44,975 bases of DNA. Origin: Ignavibacteria bacterium. Its GTDB lineage: Bacteria > Bacteroidota > Ignavibacteria > Tepidaquicellales > OLB5. The notes under the pieces were generated by a model, which saw only the letters and a program-made list of their open reading frames with translations, searched no databases and was not told the origin of the DNA. The stretch covers positions 1 to 44,975 of the forward strand of contig JAUQWQ010000171.1 in NCBI GenBank assembly GCA_030835085.1, given 5' to 3'. A program made the translations under genes and the position numbers. Shown here piece by piece: positions 1 through 8,430 of this stretch; position 1 is the first letter of the stretch; each line of letters starts with the position of its first letter.

Positions 1-679
1 TAAAATCATTTATTACCTGCATACTTTCCTTCGGATTTTCACCAAACAACTCATGCCCGCAATTACGTATCATTTTCAACTCACCATCGGGAATTGCCGC
101 CAATATTTTACCTGTCATTTTTTCACTTAAGAGAGAATCTTCTTTTGTACCCTTCAGGATCAGAAGTTTTATATTAAGTTCTGAAAGCTGTTCCAAGAAC
201 ATTTCATGTTTGCTTTCCTTTTGGAGTCCCTGAACAAGGGTTTTGTTTGCTTCAGGTCGATCGTTAAATATTCTTTCCGCCCACTCCGGCGGATAGGCGG
301 GATAGCCCGGCGGATAATCACCAAGAATCAATCCTTTCACCTCACCCGGATATTTTACTGCATATGCCGAGGCAATTGATGAACCAAAAGAGTGTCCGGC
401 AATGAAGAATTTATCAAGCTTTTCTTCAAGTACTACTGCTCTTACATCAGAAACCAAATGTTCTTTGGAATATCCGTGTAACGGTGTGCTGCTTTTTCCA
501 AGACCGCGGTGGCTTATAATGATAACCGAAAAATCCAGGTAATCTTTAATATCATTATAAAATTCCTCAGCGTTCACCAATGCGCCCGGTATAAATACAA
601 CGGGAATACTCGTCAGTTCATTATAGCTAATGAGATACTGAACAATATTCCCGTTATTGTCTGCAAATTTTTCTTTCAA
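1..679 (-). CDS. alpha/beta hydrolase, partial (3' end outside window)
   Basis: This frame stays open from a TTG at 679 to the window edge, giving 226 residues. A purine-rich GGAAAAG sits just upstream of the TTG, and an in-frame TGA lies further upstream with no ATG in between, so TTG is the best start. Alpha/beta hydrolase landmarks are visible: a strand and oxyanion-type loop (VVFIPGALVNAEEF, about residues 27-40), the HRGLGKS segment (57-63), the nucleophile elbow GHSFG with Ser97, and CGHELFGEN near the visible C-terminus, which supplies the likely catalytic His. The substrate cannot be told. It starts 17 bases after the OsmC gene stop and is probably co-transcribed with it, which suggests a joint role in detoxification or ester turnover (inference). 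Confidence 0.85.
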   Translation of the reverse strand, partial: MKEKFADNNGNIVQYLISYNELTSIPVVFIPGALVNAEEFYNDIKDYLDFSVIIISHRGLGKSSTPLHGYSKEHLVSDVRAVVLEEKLDKFFIAGHSFGSSIASAYAVKYPGEVKGLILGDYPPGYPAYPPEWAERIFNDRPEANKTLVQGLQKESKHEMFLEQLSELNIKLLILKGTKEDSLLSEKMTGKILAAIPDGELKMIRNCGHELFGENPKESMQVINDF

Positions 680-696
680 TATATCTTTTCCGGATA

Positions 697-1137
697 TTAA
701 TGATGCGTATGCTCTTCCATATCCTGGCCGTCAGGGAAATGGAGTTTGAGGTCCACATCAATATCAGCGCTCAGGCTTTTGGATACCGGGCAATGAAGTG
801 CAACTGCTTCAAGAATGCCGCGTTTATCAAACGGTATTCCGAGAGGAAAAATAATTTCGGCTACAAGTTTAACAACTCTGCGAGGTGAATCTGTGCTCAT
901 GTGTTTTTCGATCCTGCAGGTGGCGCTCTTCATATCTATTCCCCTGTCTTCAGCGGCAATACCCATTGTTGTTAAATAACATACAGCAAGTGATGTTGCC
1001 AACAGATCTGTTGGTGAAAAACTTTCGCCTTTGCCGCGGTTATCAACCGGCGCGTCAGTTTCTATAGTTACTCCGCTTGGTTTGTGAACGGCTTTGCAAT
1101 GAAGGCCGCCTTCGTATACTGTGTTAATTTCAACCAT
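697..1137 (-). CDS. OsmC/Ohr family thiol peroxidase-like protein
   Basis: This 146-residue protein has the OsmC family layout. An N-terminal beta section is followed by SFSPTDLLATSLAVCYLTTMG, carrying the first redox cysteine (Cys53). The second cysteine, Cys116, lies in the ALHCPVSKSL helix. OsmC/Ohr enzymes use such a pair to reduce organic or fatty-acid hydroperoxides in the cytoplasm. A strong Shine-Dalgarno (GGAGG) lies about 8 bases before the ATG. The C-terminus ends in a His-rich EEHTHH tail. The alpha/beta hydrolase follows 17 bases downstream. The sequence alone does not separate OsmC from YhfA-like subfamilies. Confidence 0.9.
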   Translation of the reverse strand: MVEINTVYEGGLHCKAVHKPSGVTIETDAPVDNRGKGESFSPTDLLATSLAVCYLTTMGIAAEDRGIDMKSATCRIEKHMSTDSPRRVVKLVAEIIFPLGIPFDKRGILEAVALHCPVSKSLSADIDVDLKLHFPDGQDMEEHTHH

Positions 1138-1222
1138 GGTTCTTCCTCCGTTAATTAGAGTTCTTCTACAAAATTAACCAAATATTTGTCATAAAGTTAT
1201 CGCAAAAATGGGCTATTTATCA

Positions 1223-1246
1223 AAAAGGGAGCATCTGCTCCCTTTT
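1223..1246 (-). terminator. Rho-independent terminator of nrfHA
   Basis: A perfect 11-bp stem (AAAAGGGAGCA / TGCTCCCTTTT) with a 2-base spacer lies 28 bases beyond the nrfA stop codon. On the minus strand the stem runs into a T tract. Its near symmetry could also let it act in the other direction. Confidence 0.8.
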
Positions 1247-1274
1247 GATTTCAATCTACTTATATCAGCTTACT

Positions 1275-2570
1275 TTACTTTGCTGCAACGTTTTTCATCA
1301 GCTTTTCCGCGGCTAGCTGAGACTGCCTTGCATAATCTATAGCATTACCGAGAGTCTTAAGTGTTTCCTGGGGTGAATGGAAACCCATGGAGTTTTCAGC
1401 GGCTACAAAATCCCACCTTAACTGCGCGCGTCTGTGTAATTTTCTCGCTTCCTTAAGCTGCTCATCAGTAGCGCCGGCATCTTTTGCCGCCTTGATGGCA
1501 TTGATAGCATCAACAATAGCTGTTTCTGATCTCATCATTTGTTCATAAACTCTATCCTGAATAGTTTTTACCCTGTTTGAGAGTTCCTGTTCACTCCACT
1601 TATGGCAGGTCTGGCAAGCATTGTTAATATTGCGCAATGGACTCTTAATCCAGTGATTGGTAACCTTAACCGAACCCTGTCTTTCATACGGCATATGGCA
1701 ATCAACACATGTAACGCCGCTTTTTGCGTGAATACCGGTTGACCATGTTTCAAACTCGGGGTGCTGCATTTTTATCATCGGGGCACCGGACGTTTCGTGA
1801 TCCCAGTCTTTAAAATCATACTCGTCATAATACGCTTCAATGCTGTCTACACTTAAGCCTTTATCCCAGGGGAAAGTCAGATACTTGCCTTCACCTTTAA
1901 AATAATATTCTACGTGACACTGTCCGCATACATAACTTCTCATTTGCTCGCGCGTAGCTTTTGTAACATCTATACCCCTGCGCTGCATAGCTTCAATGAA
2001 TCCCGGGCGGCTTACGCGAAGCTCCATTGTTTTGGGATTATGGCAGTCAAGGCATCCTATCCCTTTATCATAATGCGCCCCAACATCTTTGAACATTGCC
2101 TTGTAAAATGCTTCGGTTCCCATTTTCTCCACATCAATCAGAACCTGCGAGCTTTTACAGCTTATACATGTATTCGGGGTTTTATCATTCACTCTTTTTG
2201 TTTCCTTAACATCCGTAATAGCCCAGTAATGACCGCGTTCTTCACGGTAATCTTTGCTGAAGGGGTATCCCGCAAAAAGTGTTTTCAGTACAGGATATTT
2301 ATCAAGCTTCTGGTAATTATCGCTGCCGCCGTAGTAAGTTGGACCCTCATTTGTCTGCGTCATTAAATATGTATCGTATTCATAGGGAAAATTTTCTCCC
2401 CATATTTTAGGATCCGTTTCATGATCACCAACCGGTTTGAATACCGAAGGATACAGGTTTGCTTCCTGTTTCTTTTCAAATACATTGATCAGTAAAAGCG
2501 TAATACCAACTGTTACTAATGCTGTAATGAAAAAGATGAGGAAATATTTTTTATTTATCGGGTTCGCCAT
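1275..2570 (-). CDS. nrfA: cytochrome c nitrite reductase, catalytic subunit NrfA
   Basis: NrfA reduces nitrite to ammonium with six electrons in the periplasm. The 431-residue protein has an N-terminal membrane segment (about residues 9-30) as signal/anchor. Five heme-binding motifs are visible: the diagnostic CISCK at 135-139, whose lysine ligates the catalytic heme, then CLDCH (173-177), CGQCH (215-219), CVDCH (288-292) and CQTCH (319-323). The family active-site neighbourhoods CGQCHVEYYF (Tyr) and GIHAKSGVTC (His) are present. It follows nrfH by 70 bases in the usual nrfH-nrfA order. Length and motif count fit a pentaheme NrfA. No cytochrome-assembly genes are seen nearby, although the CXXCK site needs a dedicated lyase in many bacteria. 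Confidence 0.97.
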   Translation of the reverse strand: MANPINKKYFLIFFITALVTVGITLLLINVFEKKQEANLYPSVFKPVGDHETDPKIWGENFPYEYDTYLMTQTNEGPTYYGGSDNYQKLDKYPVLKTLFAGYPFSKDYREERGHYWAITDVKETKRVNDKTPNTCISCKSSQVLIDVEKMGTEAFYKAMFKDVGAHYDKGIGCLDCHNPKTMELRVSRPGFIEAMQRRGIDVTKATREQMRSYVCGQCHVEYYFKGEGKYLTFPWDKGLSVDSIEAYYDEYDFKDWDHETSGAPMIKMQHPEFETWSTGIHAKSGVTCVDCHMPYERQGSVKVTNHWIKSPLRNINNACQTCHKWSEQELSNRVKTIQDRVYEQMMRSETAIVDAINAIKAAKDAGATDEQLKEARKLHRRAQLRWDFVAAENSMGFHSPQETLKTLGNAIDYARQSQLAAEKLMKNVAAK

Positions 2571-2640
2571 TATACAATAGTATATTTAATTGTTTGATAT
2601 TTTATTTGTCTTTTGGATTTTGACATTTGATATTTTGATT

Positions 2641-3084
2641 CTATTTCATGTGTCCAACGCTTCTGTGGCACGAAGTGCACTGAATTTTAGTATTTTCAGT
2701 TTCATGGAATGTAATGCCTGATACCATAGTGTTGTGACAGTACCGGCAATTTGCTTCGAGTATATCCCTGTTCCGTTGATTCACCTGTATGGGCTCATGA
2801 AAATCACCTGATGTAAATGCATAACTGTGGTTCCAGCCGTTTAATGCCTTGGTAAACCACTTGCCTGTAAAATCTTTGGGAGTATGGCAGTCATTACAAG
2901 TGGCAACAGAGCGATGCGAAGCGCGCTGCCAGCCATTGTACTGGTCATCCATTATGTGACAATTATCACAGGCCGCAGGGTCATCCTGCATGTATGAATA
3001 CCCCTTTGCGTAATAAAATGTTGCTGATCCTATCCCTGCCGCAATACCAATAAGAATAGATAAGAAAAGGTATATCTTTACCAT
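2641..3084 (-). CDS. nrfH: cytochrome c nitrite reductase membrane subunit NrfH
   Basis: This is a 147-residue NapC/NirT-type tetraheme quinol dehydrogenase. One N-terminal transmembrane helix (about residues 4-25) anchors it to the inner membrane. The four heme motifs are CDNCH (39-43), CNDCH (63-67), CRYCH (113-117) and CTSCH (136-140). The segment after heme 1, HIMDDQYNGWQRASH, is typical of NrfH. It takes electrons from menaquinol and passes them to NrfA, encoded directly downstream. Two dyad symmetries lie upstream of the start and are listed separately. Confidence 0.96.
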   Translation of the reverse strand: MVKIYLFLSILIGIAAGIGSATFYYAKGYSYMQDDPAACDNCHIMDDQYNGWQRASHRSVATCNDCHTPKDFTGKWFTKALNGWNHSYAFTSGDFHEPIQVNQRNRDILEANCRYCHNTMVSGITFHETENTKIQCTSCHRSVGHMK

Positions 3085-3146
3085 TTAGATAGTAATAGTT
3101 TGCCTAAATTTCTGATTTTTTTTTGGAAATATCAAGTGAATTATGC

Positions 3147-3164
3147 TTTAGTATGTATACTAAA
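3147..3164. promoter_or_regulatory. inverted repeat near the presumed nrfH transcription start
   Basis: TTTAGTAT-GT-ATACTAAA is a perfect 8-bp inverted repeat with a 2-base centre. Its centre is 41 bases closer to nrfH than the centre of the FNR-like dyad at 3190-3203. If that dyad acts at position -41.5, this repeat would straddle the transcription start and could be a repressor operator (inference). Confidence 0.45.
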
Positions 3165-3189
3165 ATAGTAATTTAAGAGGCTTTTGTAA

Positions 3190-3203
3190 TTGACTTAAGT
3201 CAA
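3190..3203. promoter_or_regulatory. CRP/FNR-type binding site upstream of nrfHA
   Basis: TTGACTTAAGTCAA is a perfect 14-bp palindrome with the TTGAN-N4-NTCAA layout of CRP/FNR-superfamily operators. It lies about 106 bases upstream of the nrfH ATG. Members of this superfamily sense oxygen, NO or nitrite, which fits control of nitrite ammonification. The regulator gene is not in the window. Confidence 0.6.
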
Positions 3204-3204
3204 T

Positions 3205-3235
3205 GAAAAATAAAAAAGGAGCCAAATGGCTCCTT
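3205..3235 (-). terminator. terminator after the porin gene
   Basis: An 8-bp stem (AAGGAGCC / GGCTCCTT, loop AAAT, 3216-3235) is followed on the minus strand by a T-rich tract. It separates the upstream porin gene from the nrf promoter, so nrfHA is probably transcribed on its own. Confidence 0.8.
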
Positions 3236-3262
3236 AAAATATAAATCAATTTGAATGTATAG

Positions 3263-4327
3263 TTATTTAAATACAAAAAAGAAAGACATTCTTACAACAA
3301 CATCAGCTTTGCGTTCACTTGCTGATGAATTTTTGGCTGAATATGTATTCACCCATACATTCGGCATGAAGTGAACATTATCAATAGGCATGTAATCAAG
3401 ACCTACAGTGATGAAGTTCTCTTTGTAGCCTGTTGAATCATTTTTTGTATCAGGGTTATACATATCATATCTTGCAAACACATTCAAAATTGGAATATTT
3501 TCCCTTCCCAAAAGATTACCCCAAACAAAACCGCTTACCCCGAACGGAACAGCATCAATATCTTTTCCGCCTGCGTTTTTCTGTGTTTGCTGAAATACTT
3601 CTACCCCGAAATTGAATTTTTCGTATGTATATCCGGCAAATCCTCTTAAAGTGGTTTTATTTTTATCATCTGCGGCGGGTTCATAGTCTCCGTATACTTC
3701 CATCTGAAGTCCCTTAACAGGTTTTGCGAATAATGTACCGTAATATTTTTTGAATTTATTTATCTCAGGTTTTTGCCCGTTGCCGTTACCAATCATTAAA
3801 CCAAATCCGTAATTGCCAGCCTTATCAAACTTACCCCTGGCAGATACGCCAAGATCGCTTGCATTTCCAAAACCGCGCATATCAACAATTGTTTTTTCAA
3901 CCTGTCTGTAATTCCATGCTTTTTCATTTAATGCCCAGCTCCATGTAGGTGTTGGCACAAGTCCAATAGCAAAACTGACTTTCTCAAAGGCTTTCCATTC
4001 TACAAACGCAGTTTTTATGAATAATCCCAGCCGCGTACTTGTAAGTATCTTATCATTTCCCTCGAGTAATATTTGCGAAGAAAATTTATCGTTGAATGTA
4101 TAATCATAGCCAAGGTAAGCGCGCCTTATTTCAAATCCCTGGTATGAATTACCGTATGATGAATATTGCGTCCCGCTGCCGGTGGAGTCACCGGAAGCTT
4201 TAAAGAAATAATCACCGAACACATAACCCCAGACCTTTCCGCCTTTTTCAACCGGTTTCTTATCCTGTGAATATATTGCTGGGCCTGCAATCATTAAAAC
4301 TAAAATAAGTACAAGTATTTTTTTCAT
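3263..4327 (-). CDS. outer-membrane porin-like beta-barrel protein
   Basis: This 354-residue exported protein has a clear signal peptide (MKKILVLILVLMIAGPAIYSQ). The rest is dominated by alternating aromatic/polar strands typical of outer-membrane barrels, ending in the strand VVVRMSFFFVFK. The segment EIRRAYLGYDYTFNDKFSSQ and the central WSWALNEKAWNYRQVEKTIVDMRGFGNASDLG region resemble OprO/OprP-type porins, which suggests passage of anions. It has its own terminator before nrfHA, so a link to nitrite uptake is only positional. The subfamily is uncertain, but the outer-membrane porin call is fairly firm. Confidence 0.75.
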   Translation of the reverse strand: MKKILVLILVLMIAGPAIYSQDKKPVEKGGKVWGYVFGDYFFKASGDSTGSGTQYSSYGNSYQGFEIRRAYLGYDYTFNDKFSSQILLEGNDKILTSTRLGLFIKTAFVEWKAFEKVSFAIGLVPTPTWSWALNEKAWNYRQVEKTIVDMRGFGNASDLGVSARGKFDKAGNYGFGLMIGNGNGQKPEINKFKKYYGTLFAKPVKGLQMEVYGDYEPAADDKNKTTLRGFAGYTYEKFNFGVEVFQQTQKNAGGKDIDAVPFGVSGFVWGNLLGRENIPILNVFARYDMYNPDTKNDSTGYKENFITVGLDYMPIDNVHFMPNVWVNTYSAKNSSASERKADVVVRMSFFFVFK

Positions 4328-4428
4328 ATGCCGTTAAATTGTTTGTTTTATGTTAATATCTTAATAATTAATGTAAAATTATGGTTAAGCCGTTAGAGTA
4401 TTGTAAGGTTTATATTAAGTTTTCGTTA

Positions 4429-4474
4429 AGAAAAAACCCCCGATACATCCAATATTCAGGATATTACGGGGGTT
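4429..4474 (-). terminator. terminator after the second OsmC gene
   Basis: An 8-bp G/C-rich stem (AACCCCCG at 4435-4442 with CGGGGGTT at 4467-4474) encloses a smaller ATCC/GGAT stem. On the minus strand it runs into TTTTTT. A second small hairpin (ATTACC-TTTC-GGTAAT, 4482-4497) lies between it and the OsmC stop codon. Confidence 0.75.
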
Positions 4475-4540
4475 GGCTGTGATTACCTTTCGGTAATTGT
4501 ATACTTCTTATTTCTCTTCACTAAACCTTAACCTTATTAA

Positions 4541-4960
4541 TTAATTTACTGTTCGTTTATTCAGATTATATGAAGATGAAATTTCAGATGATTTACTCAG
4601 CATTGCATGCACTCTGCAGTATTTTTCTTCTGAGAGGCTGATAGCTCTTTTGATAGTATCATCATCAAGCTCGCTGCCAATAAAGTTATAAGTAACGTGT
4701 ATCTTGTTATATATTTTAGGATGTCCTTCTGTCTCTTCAGCTGTTACATCAACCCAGAATTTATCTATCTTCTTTCTTGCTTTACCGATTATCAGTACAC
4801 AGTCCATCATTGTGCAGCCGGCAAGTGCCTGCAGCAAAAGCTGCGCAGGCGAAGCCGCAGATGCATTTTCACCGGTATCCATCATTACTGTTTTTCCGTT
4901 GTCTGTCGTTCCTTTTAATTTAAATCCTTCAATCCAGTCAATTCTTGCTGTTTTTGTCAT
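4541..4960 (-). CDS. OsmC family protein (second copy)
   Basis: This 139-residue OsmC-fold protein diverges from the copy at 697-1137. The core motif is ASPAQLLLQALAGCTMMDCVLI, with Cys49 and Cys54. The second conserved cysteine is Cys115 in EEKYCRVHAML. Its length and its MTKTARIDWIEGFKLKG start fit the small YhfA-like OsmC branch rather than Ohr. It follows the acetyl-CoA hydrolase gene by 51 bases on the same strand and is closed by the terminator at 4429-4474, so the two are probably an operon. The substrate is unknown. A role in peroxide or reactive-sulfur defence is inferred from the family. Confidence 0.88.
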   Translation of the reverse strand: MTKTARIDWIEGFKLKGTTDNGKTVMMDTGENASAASPAQLLLQALAGCTMMDCVLIIGKARKKIDKFWVDVTAEETEGHPKIYNKIHVTYNFIGSELDDDTIKRAISLSEEKYCRVHAMLSKSSEISSSYNLNKRTVN

Positions 4961-5011
4961 TAATAAACTTCCCGAATATTTTATAATTTGCGAACAAAAT
5001 CAAATCTTAGC

Positions 5012-6361
5012 TTAAATAAAATTTCTTAACTTAGCAGCTTTTTCTATTTCTTCACGGAATTTTGGATGAGCAATACTTATCAGTGCGTTCACTCTCTCTC
5101 TTACATTCATTCCATGCAGATCAACTGCTCCGTATTCTGTCACAACCCAATGCACGTCACCGCGTGAGGTTGTAACTCCTGCACCTTCATCAAGATGAGG
5201 TACAATACGCGATATTGAGCCTTTTTTTGCGGTTGATTGCAAAGCGATAATAGGTTTGCCGCCTTTAGAGCGCGCTGCTCCGCGGATAAAATCAACCTGA
5301 CCGCCAAAACCACTGTAAAAATTGTAGCCTATTGAATCAGAGCATACCTGCCCGGTCATATCAACCTGTAAACAGGAATTTATCGCTATCATTTTGTCAT
5401 TTCTTGCAATAGTGAACGGGTCATTTACAAACTCTGTAGTTCTCATTTCAACAAAAGGGTTTTCATGGATATATTCAAACAGCCTGTGAGAGCCAAGTAC
5501 AAATGATGTGACTATTTTTCCGCGAAGCAGTGTTTTTTTATCACAATTGATCACTCCGCTTTCAATTAACGGGATAGCGCCGTCACTGAACATTTCTGTA
5601 TGAATACCCAGGTCCTTCCTGTCTGTAAGTCTTGCCAGCACTGCATCAGGTATTGCGCCAATACCCATCTGAAGTGTTGAACCATCTTCGATAAGATCTG
5701 CTATGTTCTGCCCGATCTTCTCGAAAATCTTTATTTCTTCCGGGTCTTTCTCGGCATGCATACCGGGCAATTCCTGCAGCGGCTGCTCGAATTCAAATGC
5801 GAAATCAATATCATTAATATGAATAAAACTATCACCGTGAACTCTCGGCATCATTGGGTTTATCTGTGCAATAACATATTTTGCAACGTGTACGGCAGCC
5901 TTGGTGCAATCAACTGCCACACCCATACTGCAGAACCCGTGCATATCAGGCGGTGAAACCTGTATGAACACCACATCTACTTTATGTTTTGTATCATGCT
6001 GGATAAGTTTTGGTATTTCACTTAAAAATATCGGCATAAAATCAGCTTTACCGGCATTAACATGCTTTCTTGTATTTCCTCCCAGAAAAAATCCGTTATG
6101 CCTGAAATGACCTTCCATTTCGGGTTTCATATACGGAGCTTCTCCAAACACCATTAAATGGCAGATTTCAACATTGTTCAGCTCCGTTGCGCGAGCAGTC
6201 ATTGCTTCTACAAGTCTTTGCGGGTAAGCGCACCCTGACTGAATATATATCCTGTCATTTGATTTTATAACTCTTACTGCTTCTTCAGGGGTAACATACT
6301 TTTGTGAGTATTTTTCCTTTGTTTTGTTTGATTGTTCTTTAATTTTGTTTAACACAGCCAT
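5012..6361 (-). CDS. acetyl-CoA hydrolase / 4-hydroxybutyrate-type CoA-transferase
   Basis: This 449-residue cytoplasmic enzyme belongs to the acetyl-CoA hydrolase/transferase family (family I CoA-transferases). The expected landmarks are present: DPEEIKIFEKIGQNIADLIEDGSTLQ with QMGIGAIPDAVL before the active site, HTEMFSDGAIPL carrying the predicted catalytic Glu256, and the C-terminal GFGGQVDFIRGA and HWVVTEYGAVDLHG motifs. It would move CoA between short-chain acyl groups and acetate or succinate, linking fermentation products to central carbon. A Shine-Dalgarno AGGAG lies directly before the ATG. It probably shares a transcript with the downstream OsmC gene. Substrate preference cannot be read from the sequence. 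Confidence 0.9.
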   Translation of the reverse strand: MAVLNKIKEQSNKTKEKYSQKYVTPEEAVRVIKSNDRIYIQSGCAYPQRLVEAMTARATELNNVEICHLMVFGEAPYMKPEMEGHFRHNGFFLGGNTRKHVNAGKADFMPIFLSEIPKLIQHDTKHKVDVVFIQVSPPDMHGFCSMGVAVDCTKAAVHVAKYVIAQINPMMPRVHGDSFIHINDIDFAFEFEQPLQELPGMHAEKDPEEIKIFEKIGQNIADLIEDGSTLQMGIGAIPDAVLARLTDRKDLGIHTEMFSDGAIPLIESGVINCDKKTLLRGKIVTSFVLGSHRLFEYIHENPFVEMRTTEFVNDPFTIARNDKMIAINSCLQVDMTGQVCSDSIGYNFYSGFGGQVDFIRGAARSKGGKPIIALQSTAKKGSISRIVPHLDEGAGVTTSRGDVHWVVTEYGAVDLHGMNVRERVNALISIAHPKFREEIEKAAKLRNFI

Positions 6362-6430
6362 TTTCTCCTGTAACTATATAATATAATAAATTGGATAATA
6401 TGTTTTATTGAATCTTAATATTCACTTTTT

Positions 6431-7690
6431 TTACTTCTTTTCACGTTCATCAAAAAAATCACCAAGTTTAAACCTGGCATTTATAAATGCGGTAATAACC
6501 CCGAACCTGCCGCTTTCAGTTTTTGATAGTCTCACTGATGGTCCGAATGCAAAAGAATTGAGCGCAAATCCTTCACCAATATTTGATACCATTACTTCAA
6601 GCAATATCTGGAAGTTTCTTATCTTTTGCAGTGTAATATTCGTTCTGAAATCGAACACTGCCCCTGCCAGTCTGCTCTCGCGGGTTATAAGCCCTATGTT
6701 TGTTTCGTTGGCATAGTAAGCAACATATACCTGCGAGCGGGTTGAGCCGAACATCCTGAACGGGTAACGGAACTCCACATTCAGATATGTACCTTTCAGT
6801 ACATTATTGGGAAGCTGTTTAGTTGTATCTCCGTTTTCATAAAACTTGTACTGGGGACCCAAAGCTGATGTAGAATACCCGCCGTACTTTATATCGCTTA
6901 AAACACCAACTTCCAGGAAATTTCCGAGCGGAATAACATAACTTAGCTCAATTGCCCTGAGCGGTGAAAAAATATTGTTGTACTGCTTCCATGGGTAATT
7001 ATCGCCGCTTGATTTATCAATTGTGTGCGTATTAAGATTATCAATAGTAGTATTATAACTTATGTTCACACCAATTATATTCATACCTATACTGATCAAA
7101 TCACTTTCAAACGGAGCACTGTATTTATTTCCAATTCCAAAAGTAAAACCTATTGATCTCTTAAGGGGAATACCAAGCTTCTCGCCTCCAAACAGCTGGA
7201 AATACGGATTAATATAAGCTGTTGTGCTTCTGATGACTCTTTCTTTTTTAGGCGGAGCCACAAATTCTTTTATCTTTATTTGTCTTATCACATCTAAAAA
7301 TACGCTTGCGTAATCAAGCCGCTTCGCGTTCATGTTCTCTTTATTAGTACCTGTCCAGTTAATAAGCCCCTCCTGCACTTTTTTTGAGAGCTGACTCCAT
7401 GCGTATCTTTGTGCCGAAGGGTCCGCTTCATCACCTAGTACAACAAACTGGTTCTGAGGATTACCGTCCATCAGGTTAACCACAATTGTATAGCTCTCAA
7501 GTTTTGGGTCAATTCCCATATCATCCTGCCCTGTAATGAAAATACTGTCATCTTCAGCTCTCGCAAAGATCTTAAAATATTTCCAGGTTCTCGGGTTATT
7601 AGGATCATCTTCCTGTTGAGCAAATGCCGCCCCGGTATACAGTGAAAATGTAAAGATCAAAAGGGCTGTTATTCTAAATAAGGAGTTCAT
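6431..7690 (-). CDS. exported protein, predicted outer-membrane beta-barrel, function unknown
   Basis: I do not recognise a named family. The 419-residue protein has a good signal peptide (cleavage near AAFAQQ, residues 22-26). An N-terminal globular part of about 150 residues follows (YFKIFARAEDDSIFITGQDD). From about residue 160 it changes to alternating, aromatic-rich strands such as RSIGFTFGIGNKYSAPFESD, FLEVGVLSDIKYGGYST and FGVITAFINARFKLGDFF, which suggests a C-terminal barrel. It is 69 bases upstream of the CoA-transferase gene on the same strand and may be co-transcribed. No terminator is visible between them. Confidence 0.7.
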   Translation of the reverse strand: MNSLFRITALLIFTFSLYTGAAFAQQEDDPNNPRTWKYFKIFARAEDDSIFITGQDDMGIDPKLESYTIVVNLMDGNPQNQFVVLGDEADPSAQRYAWSQLSKKVQEGLINWTGTNKENMNAKRLDYASVFLDVIRQIKIKEFVAPPKKERVIRSTTAYINPYFQLFGGEKLGIPLKRSIGFTFGIGNKYSAPFESDLISIGMNIIGVNISYNTTIDNLNTHTIDKSSGDNYPWKQYNNIFSPLRAIELSYVIPLGNFLEVGVLSDIKYGGYSTSALGPQYKFYENGDTTKQLPNNVLKGTYLNVEFRYPFRMFGSTRSQVYVAYYANETNIGLITRESRLAGAVFDFRTNITLQKIRNFQILLEVMVSNIGEGFALNSFAFGPSVRLSKTESGRFGVITAFINARFKLGDFFDEREKK

Positions 7691-7905
7691 AATAATGTTA
7701 TAGTTAGTTAGGTAAAAGTTTTAAAATTTTTATAATGCAAACCTGCGGCCTGAAAAACGATTTCATCTGTTATTTAAAGAGCGCTATAAAGGCAGGAATG
7801 CAATTTATTTTCATATACAAAAATACACCGTATTTACGTTACCTGTCAGTGCATTTTGTACTATATTTCTGTAATTAATTGAACTACAAAAAGTACACTA
7901 TAAAC

Positions 7906-8385
7906 TTATGTAAATATAATACTTGCGCCTGCTGATTTTTCATAAAACTCTCCTACTGTAATTACATCATCAACCTGTGCGCAAAAATCATCTTTCTTCA
8001 AATGGAACATATCGACTGAGGCCTTGCAGGCAAAAATATTGCATCCCGCATCGTGTATCATCTCAAGGAACTCTCTTACAGGCGGAATATCAATTTTTTC
8101 CATTTCTTTTTCCATCATATGCGTAGCAAGTGCACTCATACCCGGCAAAGAACCAATAAGTGTCGGCATATGCATTGCGGGATTCCCTACCGTAGCAACT
8201 TTAATATGATCCATCTTTTTATCTATGATAGCTTCCATCCCGAAGAAGGTAAAGAACAAATTCGCTTCAATGCCTTCCATCCTTGCGCCGTTTGCCATTA
8301 TCAAACCCGGGTAAACCCCCTCAAGCGAACCTTTTGAAACAATAATTGATACTTTCTTTATTGGCTCGTAATTTTCTTCTGTCAT
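7906..8385 (-). CDS. DsrE2-like sulfur-transfer family protein
   Basis: This 159-residue protein is of the DsrE/DsrF-like superfamily, DsrE2 type. Landmarks are the N-terminal KVSIIVSKGSLEGVYPGLIMANGA strand-turn-helix, the FFTFFGMEAI segment, and DAGCNIFACKASVDMF with Cys115 and Cys120. A further cysteine is Cys135. DsrE2 proteins carry persulfide sulfur and are usually encoded beside TusA, rhodanese or SQR-like genes. Here it follows the DsrC-like and SQR-like genes by 96 bases. Those 96 bases contain a heptamer repeat array. No TusA or rhodanese gene is in the window. Confidence 0.85.
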   Translation of the reverse strand: MTEENYEPIKKVSIIVSKGSLEGVYPGLIMANGARMEGIEANLFFTFFGMEAIIDKKMDHIKVATVGNPAMHMPTLIGSLPGMSALATHMMEKEMEKIDIPPVREFLEMIHDAGCNIFACKASVDMFHLKKDDFCAQVDDVITVGEFYEKSAGASIIFT

Positions 8386-8430
8386 TTCGACACCTTTTTA
8401 TTGCTTTTTGTTTGAGATTTCATTTTTCAC

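Noticed and set aside
1914-2366. 150-residue open frame antisense to nrfA
   Set aside because: The opposite strand encodes nrfA heme motifs across this stretch; the antisense product has no family features.
2590-2640. Tandem repeat between nrfH and nrfA
   Set aside because: The TTTGATATT-like units are too degenerate and AT-rich to call a repeat with confidence; mentioned only beside the clear heptamer array.
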